From the NCBI RefSeq assembly GCF_011801125.1, contig NZ_CP046171.1, positions 7,192,001-7,256,000 on the forward strand: a stretch of 64,000 bases of DNA. Reading direction: 5' to 3'. The stretch comes from Nocardia brasiliensis. Lineage in GTDB: Bacteria > Actinomycetota > Actinomycetes > Mycobacteriales > Mycobacteriaceae. Both the position numbers and the translations under genes were made by a program. The notes below the pieces were generated by a model that was given only the letters and a program-made list of their open reading frames with translations, was not told where the DNA came from and made no database searches. Positions 44,311 through 51,776 of the stretch are shown one piece after another (the first letter of the stretch is position 1; every line of letters begins with the position of its first letter).

Positions 44311-45089
44311 TCAAGCCGGTCGGCACCATCACCCGCGGTACCACCGGGGTGAATCGGCTGCGGCGCAGCGACCGCTGGCTGGTGCACGACGAGCTGGTGA
44401 CCGCCCGGTTGTCGGCGGCCGCCGATCCGCTGGTGGTCGATCTGGGTTATGGCGCGAGCCCGTGGACCACGCTGGAGTTGGCGGCGCGGTTGCGTGCGGT
44501 GCGCCCCGATGTCCGGGTGGTCGGGTTGGAGATCGATCCGGAGCGGGTGGTGCCGGGCCGCGACGGGGTCAGTTTCGCCCGCGGCGGATTCGAGTTGGCC
44601 GGGCTGCGACCGGTTTTGGTGCGGGCGTTCAATGTGCTGCGGCAGTATCCCGAGGCCGCGGTCGGCGAGGCCTGGGCGACGATTCGGTCCGGTCTGGCAC
44701 CGGATGGTCTGCTGATCGACGGCACCTGTGACGAGTTGGGTCGCCGCTGCGCCTGGGTGTTGCTCGACCGCGCCGGGCCGCTTTCGCTGACCTTGGCGTG
44801 GGATCCGTTCACCGTCGAGCAGCCCTCCGATATCGCCGAGCGGCTGCCGAAAGCGTTGATCCACCGCAATATCCCGGGCGAGCCGATCCATGCGCTGCTG
44901 ACGGCGGCCGACCGCGCCTGGGCGCACGCGTCGCCACTGGCGCCGTACGGACCTCGGGTGCGCTGGCGCGCCGCCGCCGAATCGCTACGCCGAGAAGGCT
45001 TTCCGGTGCGCGTCTACCGGCGGCGGCTGCGTGATTGCGTGCTCTCGGTGCCGTGGGAGACGGTCGCGCCGAACCCCGGAATCGACTGA
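44280..45089 (+). CDS. Class I SAM-dependent methyltransferase-like protein
   Basis: About 269 residues. The N-terminal block PVGTITRGTTGVNRLRRSDRWL and the glycine motif VVDLGYGASPWTTLELAARL (with VVGLEIDPERV carrying the acidic SAM-ribose residue) indicate a Rossmann methyltransferase. The start is uncertain: GTG at 44280 lies inside the DUF2505 gene, with GGAGG 18 bases upstream; a GTG at 44350 (VNRLRRSD) would cut off the conserved PVGTITRG block. Substrate unknown; the family is always near DUF2505 in actinobacteria as far as I can tell. Confidence 0.72.
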   Translation: MARRKSPDHLVKPVGTITRGTTGVNRLRRSDRWLVHDELVTARLSAAADPLVVDLGYGASPWTTLELAARLRAVRPDVRVVGLEIDPERVVPGRDGVSFARGGFELAGLRPVLVRAFNVLRQYPEAAVGEAWATIRSGLAPDGLLIDGTCDELGRRCAWVLLDRAGPLSLTLAWDPFTVEQPSDIAERLPKALIHRNIPGEPIHALLTAADRAWAHASPLAPYGPRVRWRAAAESLRREGFPVRVYRRRLRDCVLSVPWETVAPNPGID

Positions 45090-45112
45090 GCGACAGCGGT
45101 TTATCCGCACCG

Positions 45113-45721
45113 CTACGCGCCGGCCAGCGCCCGCCGCACCCGCTCCGCCGCGCGTGGCGTCAATTGCGCACTGGCCGAACAGATTTCCTCGCCGGTGCAG
45201 CGACTGATCGCGACCGCGTCGCCGATCACCTCGTCCAGTGCTGTCTGGCCGATATCGCTTTCGGCGAGGTCGAGCACGGTGCGCAGCGGCGTGGTGACCA
45301 GGAACGGACCGGCGGACTCGACCTCGACGCCGAGCAACGCGCGGCGCAGTACGACCAGCCGCGGTGTCACCGGCGGGCGGCCCGCGCCGACCGAGAGATG
45401 CAGGAAACGGGGACGCAAGCGGCCGATGCCGTGCAGGTCGGCGGCGCTGTGATGGGAGACCGCGGCGGCGCCGTCGAACCAGGCCGCCCACATCGCGTAC
45501 TCGTCGAGCGGACCGCTCGGCCACTCGGCCAGGCGCAGCATGCCGACTCCGGCCCTGGTCACTGTGCCCGCCCCGAGGCCGGCCCGCACCTGCGCCTCGC
45601 ATCCGGTGCGCAACACCTGCCTGGTAGTGAAGAACCCGGCGTGCCGCCCGGCCAATCTGCGCAGTACACGCCAGCCGTGTTCCGCGGATCCGAGAGCGCG
45701 GCCCACCGCATCGCCAGCCAT
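45113..45721 (-). CDS. AbiEi-like protein (type IV toxin-antitoxin antitoxin family), no toxin partner
   Basis: 202 residues. The N-terminal winged helix GRHAGFFTTRQVLRTGCE and VRAGLGAGTVTRAGVGMLRL, followed by a domain with AAVSHHSAADLHGIGRLRP, matches the AbiEi antitoxin/transcription-factor family. The usual AbiEii nucleotidyltransferase toxin should lie directly downstream but the neighbouring genes are DUF2993 and the methyltransferase on the opposite strand. ATG at 45721 has TAGCCT seven bases upstream and no Shine-Dalgarno. So it may be an orphan regulator. Confidence 0.75.
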   Translation of the reverse strand: MAGDAVGRALGSAEHGWRVLRRLAGRHAGFFTTRQVLRTGCEAQVRAGLGAGTVTRAGVGMLRLAEWPSGPLDEYAMWAAWFDGAAAVSHHSAADLHGIGRLRPRFLHLSVGAGRPPVTPRLVVLRRALLGVEVESAGPFLVTTPLRTVLDLAESDIGQTALDEVIGDAVAISRCTGEEICSASAQLTPRAAERVRRALAGA

Positions 45722-45820
45722 GCGGACCAGGCTACGCCCGATTCCTGTGTCAGATGTCACAATCGAAGCCCTCAAAGACCCCTCAGAGACGGCACAGAAA
45801 AGTGCGGAAGAATCGGCCGC

Positions 45821-46549
45821 ATGACTACCAAGTCCCCGTCCAGCTCGACGATCAACCGGCGGACCCTGCTGATCGCCCTGACCGTGATAGCGATTCTGCT
45901 GGCCACGGTGCTGGTCGGCGGCGAGGCGTACGCCAGGCACACCGTGTCCCGGTGCATCAGCACGCAATTCGAGAAGGAGATGGGCTCGAAGATCGATGTC
46001 GGCTTCGGCATGAAGCCGATGCTCATCACCTGGATCGACGGCAAGGTGCCCGAGGTGACCGTCGACAGTGACGACACCAAGTTCGGTCCCGCGGTCGGCA
46101 TGGTGGTGCACGCCGAGTTCCACGATGTCGAGGTCGTGGACAACGGGCGTGGCGGCGGCACCATCGGCAGTTCGTCGGCGGAGGTCACCTGGAGCAACGA
46201 CGGTATCCGGCAGACGCTGGGCAACCTGGTCAGCGGCGTCCGCTCGGCACCGAGTTCGGGCATGCTCTCGCTGGACGTGCTCGGCGGGCTGGCCCAATTG
46301 CAGGTGCAGCCGGTGATCAAGGGCGGCGTCATCGAGGTGGAGACGATGTCGGCGCAGTTGCTCGGCATGGGCCTGCCGACCGACCTGGTGCAGGGTATCG
46401 TCGAGGTGTTCACCAAGAGTTTGCAGAGCTACCCCTACAACCTGACGCCGACCGAGGTGAAGGTCACCGACGATGGCATCGCGGTCAGGCTGACCGGCAC
46501 CGGGGCCGAGCTGCCCGCCGCGACCGACAGCAGCGCCACCTGCGCCTGA
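45821..46549 (+). CDS. DUF2993 lipid-binding protein (LmeA-like), membrane-anchored
   Basis: 242 residues. Residues 15-38 (RRTLLIALTVIAILLATVLVG) form a membrane anchor or uncleaved signal; the remainder (RCISTQFEKEMGSKIDVGFG, then several VTVDSDDTK-type strands) is the DUF2993 fold, of which mycobacterial LmeA binds phosphoinositides and supports lipomannan elongation. Role here is inference by family. ATG at 45821 lacks a clear Shine-Dalgarno. Positional equivalent of Rv0479c. The gene converges with deoC. Confidence 0.84.
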   Translation: MTTKSPSSSTINRRTLLIALTVIAILLATVLVGGEAYARHTVSRCISTQFEKEMGSKIDVGFGMKPMLITWIDGKVPEVTVDSDDTKFGPAVGMVVHAEFHDVEVVDNGRGGGTIGSSSAEVTWSNDGIRQTLGNLVSGVRSAPSSGMLSLDVLGGLAQLQVQPVIKGGVIEVETMSAQLLGMGLPTDLVQGIVEVFTKSLQSYPYNLTPTEVKVTDDGIAVRLTGTGAELPAATDSSATCA

Positions 46550-46630
46550 TCACACGAAACAGCCCGCGCAGCAACAACTCTGCCGCGCGAGGTGCCGAAA
46601 CCCCGTGGTGCTACCGCACTCGAGGTCGGC

Positions 46631-47299
46631 TCAGGCCGGAAACCCCTCCAGCACTTCGGCCGACTTGGACAACCCGAGGCGCGTCGCGCCCGCCGCGATC
46701 AGCTGCGCCGCGGCCTCCGCGGTGCGGATACCACCGCTCGCCTTGACGCCGAGCCGCCCGCCGACGGTCGCCGCCATCAACTCGACGGCATGCACACTGG
46801 CCCCACCCGCGGGGTGAAAACCGGTGGAGGTCTTCACGAAATCCGCGCCGGCGCGTTCGGCGGCCCGGCACACCGCGACGATCGCGTCGTCGGGCAGCGC
46901 GGCCGACTCGATGATCACCTTCAGCACCGCCCGCTCGCCGATCGCCTCGCGCACCGTCACGATGTCGGCGAGCACCGCGTCGTATTCGCCGGCCAGCGCG
47001 GCGCCGACGTCGATCACCATGTCCACCTCGGCCGCGCCCTGCTCGACGGCGAGCCGCGCTTCGGCGCCCTTGACCAGCGAATGGTGTTTGCCCGAAGGGA
47101 ATCCGGCGACCGTGGCCACCACCAGGCCCGGCGCGCGCACCGGCAGCATCGAGGGCGAGACGCAGATCGCGAGCACCCCCAGTTCGCGGGCTTGCTCGAT
47201 CAGCGCGGTGACGTCGGCGGGGGTCGCCCCCGGCGCCAGCAGCGTGTGATCGATCATTGCGGCCACTTCGGCCCTGGTCGGTGACGCGGAACTAGCCAT
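46631..47299 (-). CDS. deoC: Deoxyribose-phosphate aldolase
   Basis: Cleaves 2-deoxyribose 5-phosphate to glyceraldehyde 3-phosphate and acetaldehyde in deoxynucleoside catabolism. 222-residue class I aldolase: start region [23 protein letters not shown]-like segment ([14 protein letters not shown]), Schiff-base lysine in [14 protein letters not shown] and [14 protein letters not shown] with the proton-relay lysine. ATG at 47299. Positional equivalent of Rv0478. No thymidine phosphorylase nearby. Confidence 0.95.
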   Translation of the reverse strand: MASSASPTRAEVAAMIDHTLLAPGATPADVTALIEQARELGVLAICVSPSMLPVRAPGLVVATVAGFPSGKHHSLVKGAEARLAVEQGAAEVDMVIDVGAALAGEYDAVLADIVTVREAIGERAVLKVIIESAALPDDAIVAVCRAAERAGADFVKTSTGFHPAGGASVHAVELMAATVGGRLGVKASGGIRTAEAAAQLIAAGATRLGLSKSAEVLEGFPA

Positions 47300-47456
47300 G
47301 GCCTGAAAGTCTGGCACACCGGTGGCGAATTCCGTTGCGCGCCTGCTGACACTTCCCGCACACTCGTACTGGTGCCGGATCGACGGTAGTGACGCGGCGG
47401 CTGAGTGGTTAACGTGTGCGGATGGGGCTCTACTTGGTTCGGGAGGAGACAACACC

Positions 47457-47981
47457 GTGCTGATCCGTCGCGAACGCGCCGACGACATCGCGGCGATTGC
47501 GGCCGTCCATCGCAGTGCGTTCGCACCGCAGGCCGGGGACGGCGGTAGCGCCGAACCCGCCGAGGTGGGCCTGGTCGCCCGCCTACGCAGCGACGCGTCC
47601 TGGATACCCACCCTCTCGATGGTCGCGGTGGAGTACGACACCGTGGTCGGCCACGTCTGCCTGACCCGGGCCGCGGTCGGTCCGTTCCCGGCACTCGCGC
47701 TCGGCCCGATCGGCGTGCTTGCCGAGCACCAGGGCGGCGGTGTCGGCGCGGCGCTGATGCACGCCGTGCTCGGTGCCGCCGACGCGCTCGACGAACCACT
47801 GGTCTGTCTGCTCGGGCACCTCGACTACTACCCGCGCTTCGGCTTCGTGCCCGCCGCCCGCCTCGGCATCACCCCAGACGACCCGTCGTGGGTGTCGCAT
47901 TTCCAGGTGCGTCAGCTCAGCGCCTACGACTCCCAGATCACCGGCGAGTTCCGCTATCCGGAGCCCTTCTACGACCTGTGA
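47457..47981 (+). CDS. GNAT-family N-acetyltransferase
   Basis: 174 residues. GTG at 47457 has an excellent GGGAGGAG ribosome site eight bases upstream. The GNAT fold shows [20 protein letters not shown], the beta-4 strand with LTRAAVGPF, the acetyl-CoA motif [20 protein letters not shown] (Q/R-x-x-G-x-G/A), and the C-terminal [18 protein letters not shown], typical of the YhbS-like branch of putative aminoacyl or small-molecule acetyltransferases. Substrate unknown. The ORF-frame extension upstream of 47457 is not coding. Confidence 0.87.
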   Translation: MLIRRERADDIAAIAAVHRSAFAPQAGDGGSAEPAEVGLVARLRSDASWIPTLSMVAVEYDTVVGHVCLTRAAVGPFPALALGPIGVLAEHQGGGVGAALMHAVLGAADALDEPLVCLLGHLDYYPRFGFVPAARLGITPDDPSWVSHFQVRQLSAYDSQITGEFRYPEPFYDL

Positions 47982-48050
47982 CCGGGTCGTCGCGCCGGGG
48001 CACCGGGACCGCGCACCCCGCGGCATCCGCGCGGCAAATACCATCACCCC

Positions 48051-48941
48051 ATGAGTTCTGCCCTCGCCAGCTCCGATGACCACCGGTTCGTGCTGACCCT
48101 CGGCTGCCCGGACCGACCGGGCATCATCGCCGGGATCACCTCGTTCATCGCCGGATTCGGTGGCTCGATCGTGGAGGCGGGATACCACTCGGACACCGAC
48201 ACCGGCTGGTTCTTCACCCGGCAGGCGATCAAGGCGTCGACGGTGCCGTTCGACCTCGCGCAGCTGCGGGAGCGCTTCGCCGCGGTGGCCGAGCAACTCG
48301 GACCGGAGACCGAGTGGCAGTTGCTCGATTCGGGGGCACGCCGGCGGGCCGTGCTGCTGGTCAGCAAGGACGGCCACTGCTTGCACGATCTGCTCGGGCG
48401 CGCGGTGAGCGGCGAGCTGCCCGCGACGATCGAGGCCGTGATCGGCAATCACCCCGACCTGGCCGAACTGACCGAGGCGCACGGGGTGAAATTCCATCAC
48501 GTGCCGTTCCCCAAGGACCCGGCCGAACGCGGGCCCGCGTTCGAGCAGGTGCGCGCGCTGGTCGACGGGCACGAACCCGACGCGGTGGTGCTGGCCCGGT
48601 TCATGCAGGTGCTGCCCGCACAGCTGTGCGCGCACTGGGCGGGCAAAGCGATCAACATCCACCACAGCTTCCTGCCGTCGTTCGTCGGCGCGCGCCCGTA
48701 CCACCAGGCCTTCGCGCGCGGCGTGAAGCTGATCGGCGCCACCTGCCACTACGTCACGGCGGAGCTGGACGCGGGCCCGATCATCGAGCAGGACGTCAGC
48801 CGCATCGATCACGCCGACGACGTGCGCGACATGGTCCGGCAGGGTCGCGATATCGAACGTGTCGTGCTGGCCCGCGGTCTGCGCTGGCACCTCGAGGGAC
48901 GAGTTCTGGTGCACGGCAGGCGCACCGTCGTCTTCAACTGA
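48051..48941 (+). CDS. purU: Formyltetrahydrofolate deformylase
   Basis: Hydrolyses 10-formyl-THF to formate and THF, supplying formate for PurT and balancing one-carbon pools. 296 residues: N-terminal ACT domain (CPDRPGIIAGITSFIAGFGG) and C-terminal formyltransferase domain with INIHHSFLPSFVGARPYHQA and the catalytic His and Asp in ATCHYVTAELDAGPIIEQD. The ATG at 48051 is leaderless-type with TACCAT six bases upstream. Family assignment is firm because the ACT-plus-formyltransferase architecture is diagnostic. Confidence 0.96.
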   Translation: MSSALASSDDHRFVLTLGCPDRPGIIAGITSFIAGFGGSIVEAGYHSDTDTGWFFTRQAIKASTVPFDLAQLRERFAAVAEQLGPETEWQLLDSGARRRAVLLVSKDGHCLHDLLGRAVSGELPATIEAVIGNHPDLAELTEAHGVKFHHVPFPKDPAERGPAFEQVRALVDGHEPDAVVLARFMQVLPAQLCAHWAGKAINIHHSFLPSFVGARPYHQAFARGVKLIGATCHYVTAELDAGPIIEQDVSRIDHADDVRDMVRQGRDIERVVLARGLRWHLEGRVLVHGRRTVVFN

Positions 48942-48954
48942 CCGCCCGCGCGCC

Positions 48955-49992
48955 TCAGCCCGCGAGTTCGACGCGCTGGCGCGCGGATTCGAGGACGTAG
49001 CGCAGCTCGTCGTTGAACCGCTCGTGTGCCTCGACGTTGCCGAGGTGCCCGGTGGGCAGCACCACGTAGCGCGCCAGCGTGCCGGTCTCGCGCACCATCG
49101 CGGCGATCCGCTCGGAATGCACCTTCGGGGTCAGGTCGTCGAACTCGCCCGCGATCACCGTGGTCGGCACCACCAGGTTGCGCGCGGACTCGCCGACGTC
49201 CATGTGCGCGAGCAGCTTGCCGAACTCGGCCCGCACCGCGGCGCGACAGCCGCGCACGATGTTCATGCCGTAGTCGAGCACGTCGCCCTTGGCCGCGGTG
49301 CTCATGACCTGACGCGCGAACAGCCAGCGCACCGGCGCGATGGGCGGGAAGACGATCGGTGTGCCGAGGCCGAGGCTGCCGAGCAGGAAGGGCAGCGGCA
49401 CCTTCAGTTGCAGCAGTCGCAGCGGCCGGTTCAGCAGCGGGACCACCGTGGTCTCCAGGACCAGCCGGTCGGGCGCGCTGTTGTTCAGCAGCACCGCGAG
49501 CGCCTGCTTCTCGACTCGGTCGGGGTAGCGGCCCGCCCAGGCCTGCAACGTCATGCCGCCGAGGCTGTGGCCGACCAGCACGGCACGCTGGCCGGGACGC
49601 AGCGCCGCGTCGAGCACGGCGGCCAGGTCGTCGGCGAGCAGGTCCATGGTCAGCGGGCTGGCGCCGGACGCGCTGCCACCGTGGCTGCGCAGGTCGAAGG
49701 CGATCACCCGGTATTCACCGGCGAAGGCGTTGATCTGGGCGTTCCAGTATTCGATGCTGCAGGTCCACCCGTGCACCAGCACGACGACCGGGCGATCGGC
49801 GCCACCGTAGGCGAGCACGCGCAGCCGGGTGCCGTCGCGGGTCACTACGGGGATCGTCTCGTACGGAACGGTCGGCGGGTTGAATGCCGCGGTCGCATAG
49901 GTACGCGAACGCAGGCTCGCACGGTGTGCGTCGAGCGCCTCCCGAATCTGTCCTGGGAAGTTCGCCAACGCAGACGGCAGCATTGCACGCAT
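48955..49992 (-). CDS. Alpha/beta hydrolase
   Basis: 345 residues with VVVLVHGWTCSIEYWNAQIN, nucleophile GHSLGG (Ser about 140), acid GEFDDLTP and His in LPTGHLGNVEAHER. The N-terminal 50 residues contain an amphipathic segment but no signal peptide, so it is cytoplasmic or peripheral. AAGGAG six bases before ATG 49992 gives a strong start. Two palindromes (50008-50028, 50041-50058) lie in the promoter region. The stop converges with that of purU, which leaves only 13 bases between them. Confidence 0.88.
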   Translation of the reverse strand: MRAMLPSALANFPGQIREALDAHRASLRSRTYATAAFNPPTVPYETIPVVTRDGTRLRVLAYGGADRPVVVLVHGWTCSIEYWNAQINAFAGEYRVIAFDLRSHGGSASGASPLTMDLLADDLAAVLDAALRPGQRAVLVGHSLGGMTLQAWAGRYPDRVEKQALAVLLNNSAPDRLVLETTVVPLLNRPLRLLQLKVPLPFLLGSLGLGTPIVFPPIAPVRWLFARQVMSTAAKGDVLDYGMNIVRGCRAAVRAEFGKLLAHMDVGESARNLVVPTTVIAGEFDDLTPKVHSERIAAMVRETGTLARYVVLPTGHLGNVEAHERFNDELRYVLESARQRVELAG

Positions 49993-50007
49993 CGGACACT
50001 CCTTTGT

Positions 50008-50028
50008 GTTACTGCCCGATACAGTAAC
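50008..50028. promoter_or_regulatory. Perfect 7-7-7 palindrome before the hydrolase gene
   Basis: GTTACTG, a 7-base spacer, then CAGTAAC, 16-36 bases before the start codon at 49992. This overlaps the region where the -10 element is expected and could be an operator for a TetR- or GntR-type regulator. Confidence 0.55.
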
Positions 50029-50040
50029 TCCGATTCGTGC

Positions 50041-50058
50041 TGCTTGCTAGTGCAAGCA
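50041..50058. promoter_or_regulatory. Inverted repeat TGCTTGC-TAGT-GCAAGCA
   Basis: Seven-base arms, four-base spacer, about 50 bases before the hydrolase start. Its half CTAGTGCAAGCA matches 11 of 12 bases to CTATTGCAAGCA at 51723-51734 in the promoter of the XRE regulator gene, which suggests a shared regulator. Confidence 0.6.
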
Positions 50059-50084
50059 CGTAAAAAGTTATGGATAATTCACGG

Positions 50085-50375
50085 CTACCAGCGCGGACCG
50101 CGCTGGATCTCATCCACCTTCGGCCGCACGTCGGCCAGGTAGACACCGGTGGCGATGATCGCGGCGAAGGAGAGCAGGCCCAGACCCGCGGGCGAGAGCA
50201 GCAGCAGTAAGACCGCGACACCGAGAATGGCCAGCCAGATCGGCTTGGTCAGCTTGTCCACCGCGGTGAACGCGTCCGGCCGCTGCCGCACGGCATGAAT
50301 CAGCGCAAAGATCGTCGCGCCTAGCGCCGCAAGCCACAGCACGAGCAGGATCATCCCGGTCAATCCGTGCACCAT
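50085..50375 (-). CDS. DUF2516 membrane protein
   Basis: 96-residue, three-helix membrane protein of the DUF2516 family (Rv0476): helices about 7-25, 45-65 and 65-80, with the loop QRPDAFTAVDKLTKPIWL and cytosolic end DVRPKVDEIQRGPRW. GAGG with five-base spacing before ATG 50375 fixes the start, ruling out the in-frame ATGs at 50390 and 50393. Function unknown; it follows hbhA in all mycolate-containing actinobacteria I know. Confidence 0.85.
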   Translation of the reverse strand: MVHGLTGMILLVLWLAALGATIFALIHAVRQRPDAFTAVDKLTKPIWLAILGVAVLLLLLSPAGLGLLSFAAIIATGVYLADVRPKVDEIQRGPRW

Positions 50376-50399
50376 ATTCACCTCACCCATCATACGAGC

Positions 50400-50432
50400 A
50401 ACGCCCCCGCACCTCATGGGTGCGGGGGCGTT
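50400..50432 (-). terminator. Strong hairpin after hbhA
   Basis: AACGCCCCCGCACC and GGTGCGGGGGCGTT are perfect 14-base inverted copies around a short loop, 72 bases after the hbhA stop. Confidence 0.8.
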
Positions 50433-50503
50433 GCCTCACTGATCTCCGAATACCTTGCGGCACTGCCGAATCAACACGCGGCACCGCGGGCGCGGTGGCG
50501 TTG

Positions 50504-51172
50504 TCACGCCTTCTTCGGCGCGGCCTTCTTGGCCGGAGCGGCCTTCTTGGCCGGGGCCTTCTTGGCGGCGGGCGCCTTGGGGGCGACCGGCGCGACGGGC
50601 TCCTCGACGACCGGGGCGGTCTCGGTGGTCACCGCGACTACCTCGGCCTCGACGACCGGGGCAGCGTCGGCGTCCTCGACCTTGGCCGGGCGCCCGAGCA
50701 GGCCGTTGACGCGGCCGAGCACGTCCTCGGCCCGGGTCACGGCGTCGGTGTAGAGCGGCTTGACCCGCTCGATCTGCTCCTCGACCAGGTGGTTGGCCCG
50801 CAACCGCTCGACGGTCTCCTCACCGCGCACGGCGAGATCGGCGTAGAGGTCGAGCACCTGGTGGTAGTACTTGTCGGCCAGGGCGCGCAGTTCCTCGGGG
50901 GTGAACTTCTCGCGCAGCTCGGCGAGATCCTCCGGCAGTTCCGAGGGCAGTCCGGCCAGGCGCTCGCGCAGGGTCTCGAACTGGGCCTGCACATCGGCGG
51001 GCACGTTGGCGAAGCGCTCGCGCGCCTCCTCGACCCGGGCGGAGACGTCGGTGGCCGCGGCGCGCTCACGCACCTGGGTGACGACATCGGTGACGGCGGT
51101 GTAGAGCGCGTCGCCCGCACCGACGGTGGCGAGCAGCGGCTTGGTCACGGTGGGATTGGTCTTCTCGGTCAT
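50504..51172 (-). CDS. hbhA: Heparin-binding hemagglutinin-like protein
   Basis: HbhA is a surface-associated protein of mycobacteria that binds heparan sulfate through a Lys-rich tail. 222 residues: N-terminal helix with TVGAGDALYTAVTDVVTQVRE, a long alpha-helical coiled-coil region (about 40-150) and a C-terminal tail of Pro, Ala and Lys (APAAKKAPAKKAAPAKKAAP), the heparin-binding part. In mycobacteria the tail is methylated. ATG at 51172 overlaps the stop of the XRE gene (ATGA), so it depends on its regulator for translation. Whether Nocardia uses it for adhesion is inference. Confidence 0.9.
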   Translation of the reverse strand: MTEKTNPTVTKPLLATVGAGDALYTAVTDVVTQVRERAAATDVSARVEEARERFANVPADVQAQFETLRERLAGLPSELPEDLAELREKFTPEELRALADKYYHQVLDLYADLAVRGEETVERLRANHLVEEQIERVKPLYTDAVTRAEDVLGRVNGLLGRPAKVEDADAAPVVEAEVVAVTTETAPVVEEPVAPVAPKAPAAKKAPAKKAAPAKKAAPKKA

Positions 51173-51672
51173 GGTGTTTCGTGCTCCTGGCGTGGCGGAG
51201 TGTCGGTATTCGTGCGTGGAACGGCGCTGTCCCCGTTCCCCCCTGGCTCGTTCCCTCCGTTTTCCCGGCGAAACGATTCATAGATCTCGAGCAGCACCTG
51301 CTTCTGCCGTTCGCTGATCGACGTATCGGCAAGCAGGGCATCGCGAACCGGGCTGTGTGCCCGTTGTTCTAGATAGCCGGCCCGGACGTACAACACCTCC
51401 GAAGACACCCGCAGTGCCTTGGCGATCTGCGCGAGTACCTCGGCGGACGGATTGCGCAACCCGCGCTCGATCTGACTGAGGTACGGATTGCTCACTCCCG
51501 CAAGGGTGGCGAGCTGGCGTAGCGAGACTTGCGCGGCTTCCCGCTGCGCCCTGATGAAACCTCCGATGTCGTGCGCCGCGTGCACGACGCGAGCCGCTTT
51601 TTCGCCGACGCCGGCCGATTGCTCGGCCGCACCTTCGGGATACTCGGCGGAAACCTCGGGTTGGTCTGCCAT
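51169..51672 (-). CDS. XRE-family transcriptional regulator (Rv0474-like)
   Basis: 167 residues: flexible N-terminus (1-30), Cro/CI helix-turn-helix RQLATLAGVSNPYLSQIERG with LRNPSAEVLAQIAKAL, and a C-terminal amphipathic helix SERQKQVLLEIYESFRREN. AGGTGA is close before ATG 51672; GTG at 51675 would add one residue. It is in the operon with hbhA and sits directly on a sigma-70-like promoter that carries the repeat described at 51703. Autoregulation is likely (inference). Confidence 0.88.
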   Translation of the reverse strand: MADQPEVSAEYPEGAAEQSAGVGEKAARVVHAAHDIGGFIRAQREAAQVSLRQLATLAGVSNPYLSQIERGLRNPSAEVLAQIAKALRVSSEVLYVRAGYLEQRAHSPVRDALLADTSISERQKQVLLEIYESFRRENGGNEPGGNGDSAVPRTNTDTPPRQEHETP

Positions 51673-51702
51673 CACTCACCTTCTGGCGGTTGTACGAGTT
51701 CA

Positions 51703-51746
51703 ATTCTAGGGCAGCGTGCTAACTATTGCAAGCAGTCTGCTAGCAC
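51703..51746 (-). promoter_or_regulatory. Promoter of the XRE-hbhA operon with inverted repeat
   Basis: On the minus strand TTGCAA (51731-51726) and TAGAAT (51708-51703) are 17 bases apart, an excellent sigma-A-type promoter, about 30 bases before the start codon. The -35 box lies inside CTATTGCAAGCA (51723-51734), which is flanked by GTGCTA (51716-51721) and TAGCAC (51741-51746), inverted copies of each other. This looks like an operator for the XRE protein itself. Confidence 0.7.
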
Positions 51747-51776
51747 CCTCTCGGCAAACATTCGGCGCGCTGTGCC

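Noticed and set aside
46550..46630. Possible terminator between DUF2993 gene and deoC
   Set aside because: Only an imperfect GC-rich repeat (GCGCAG/CTGC-GCGC) is present, too weak to call.
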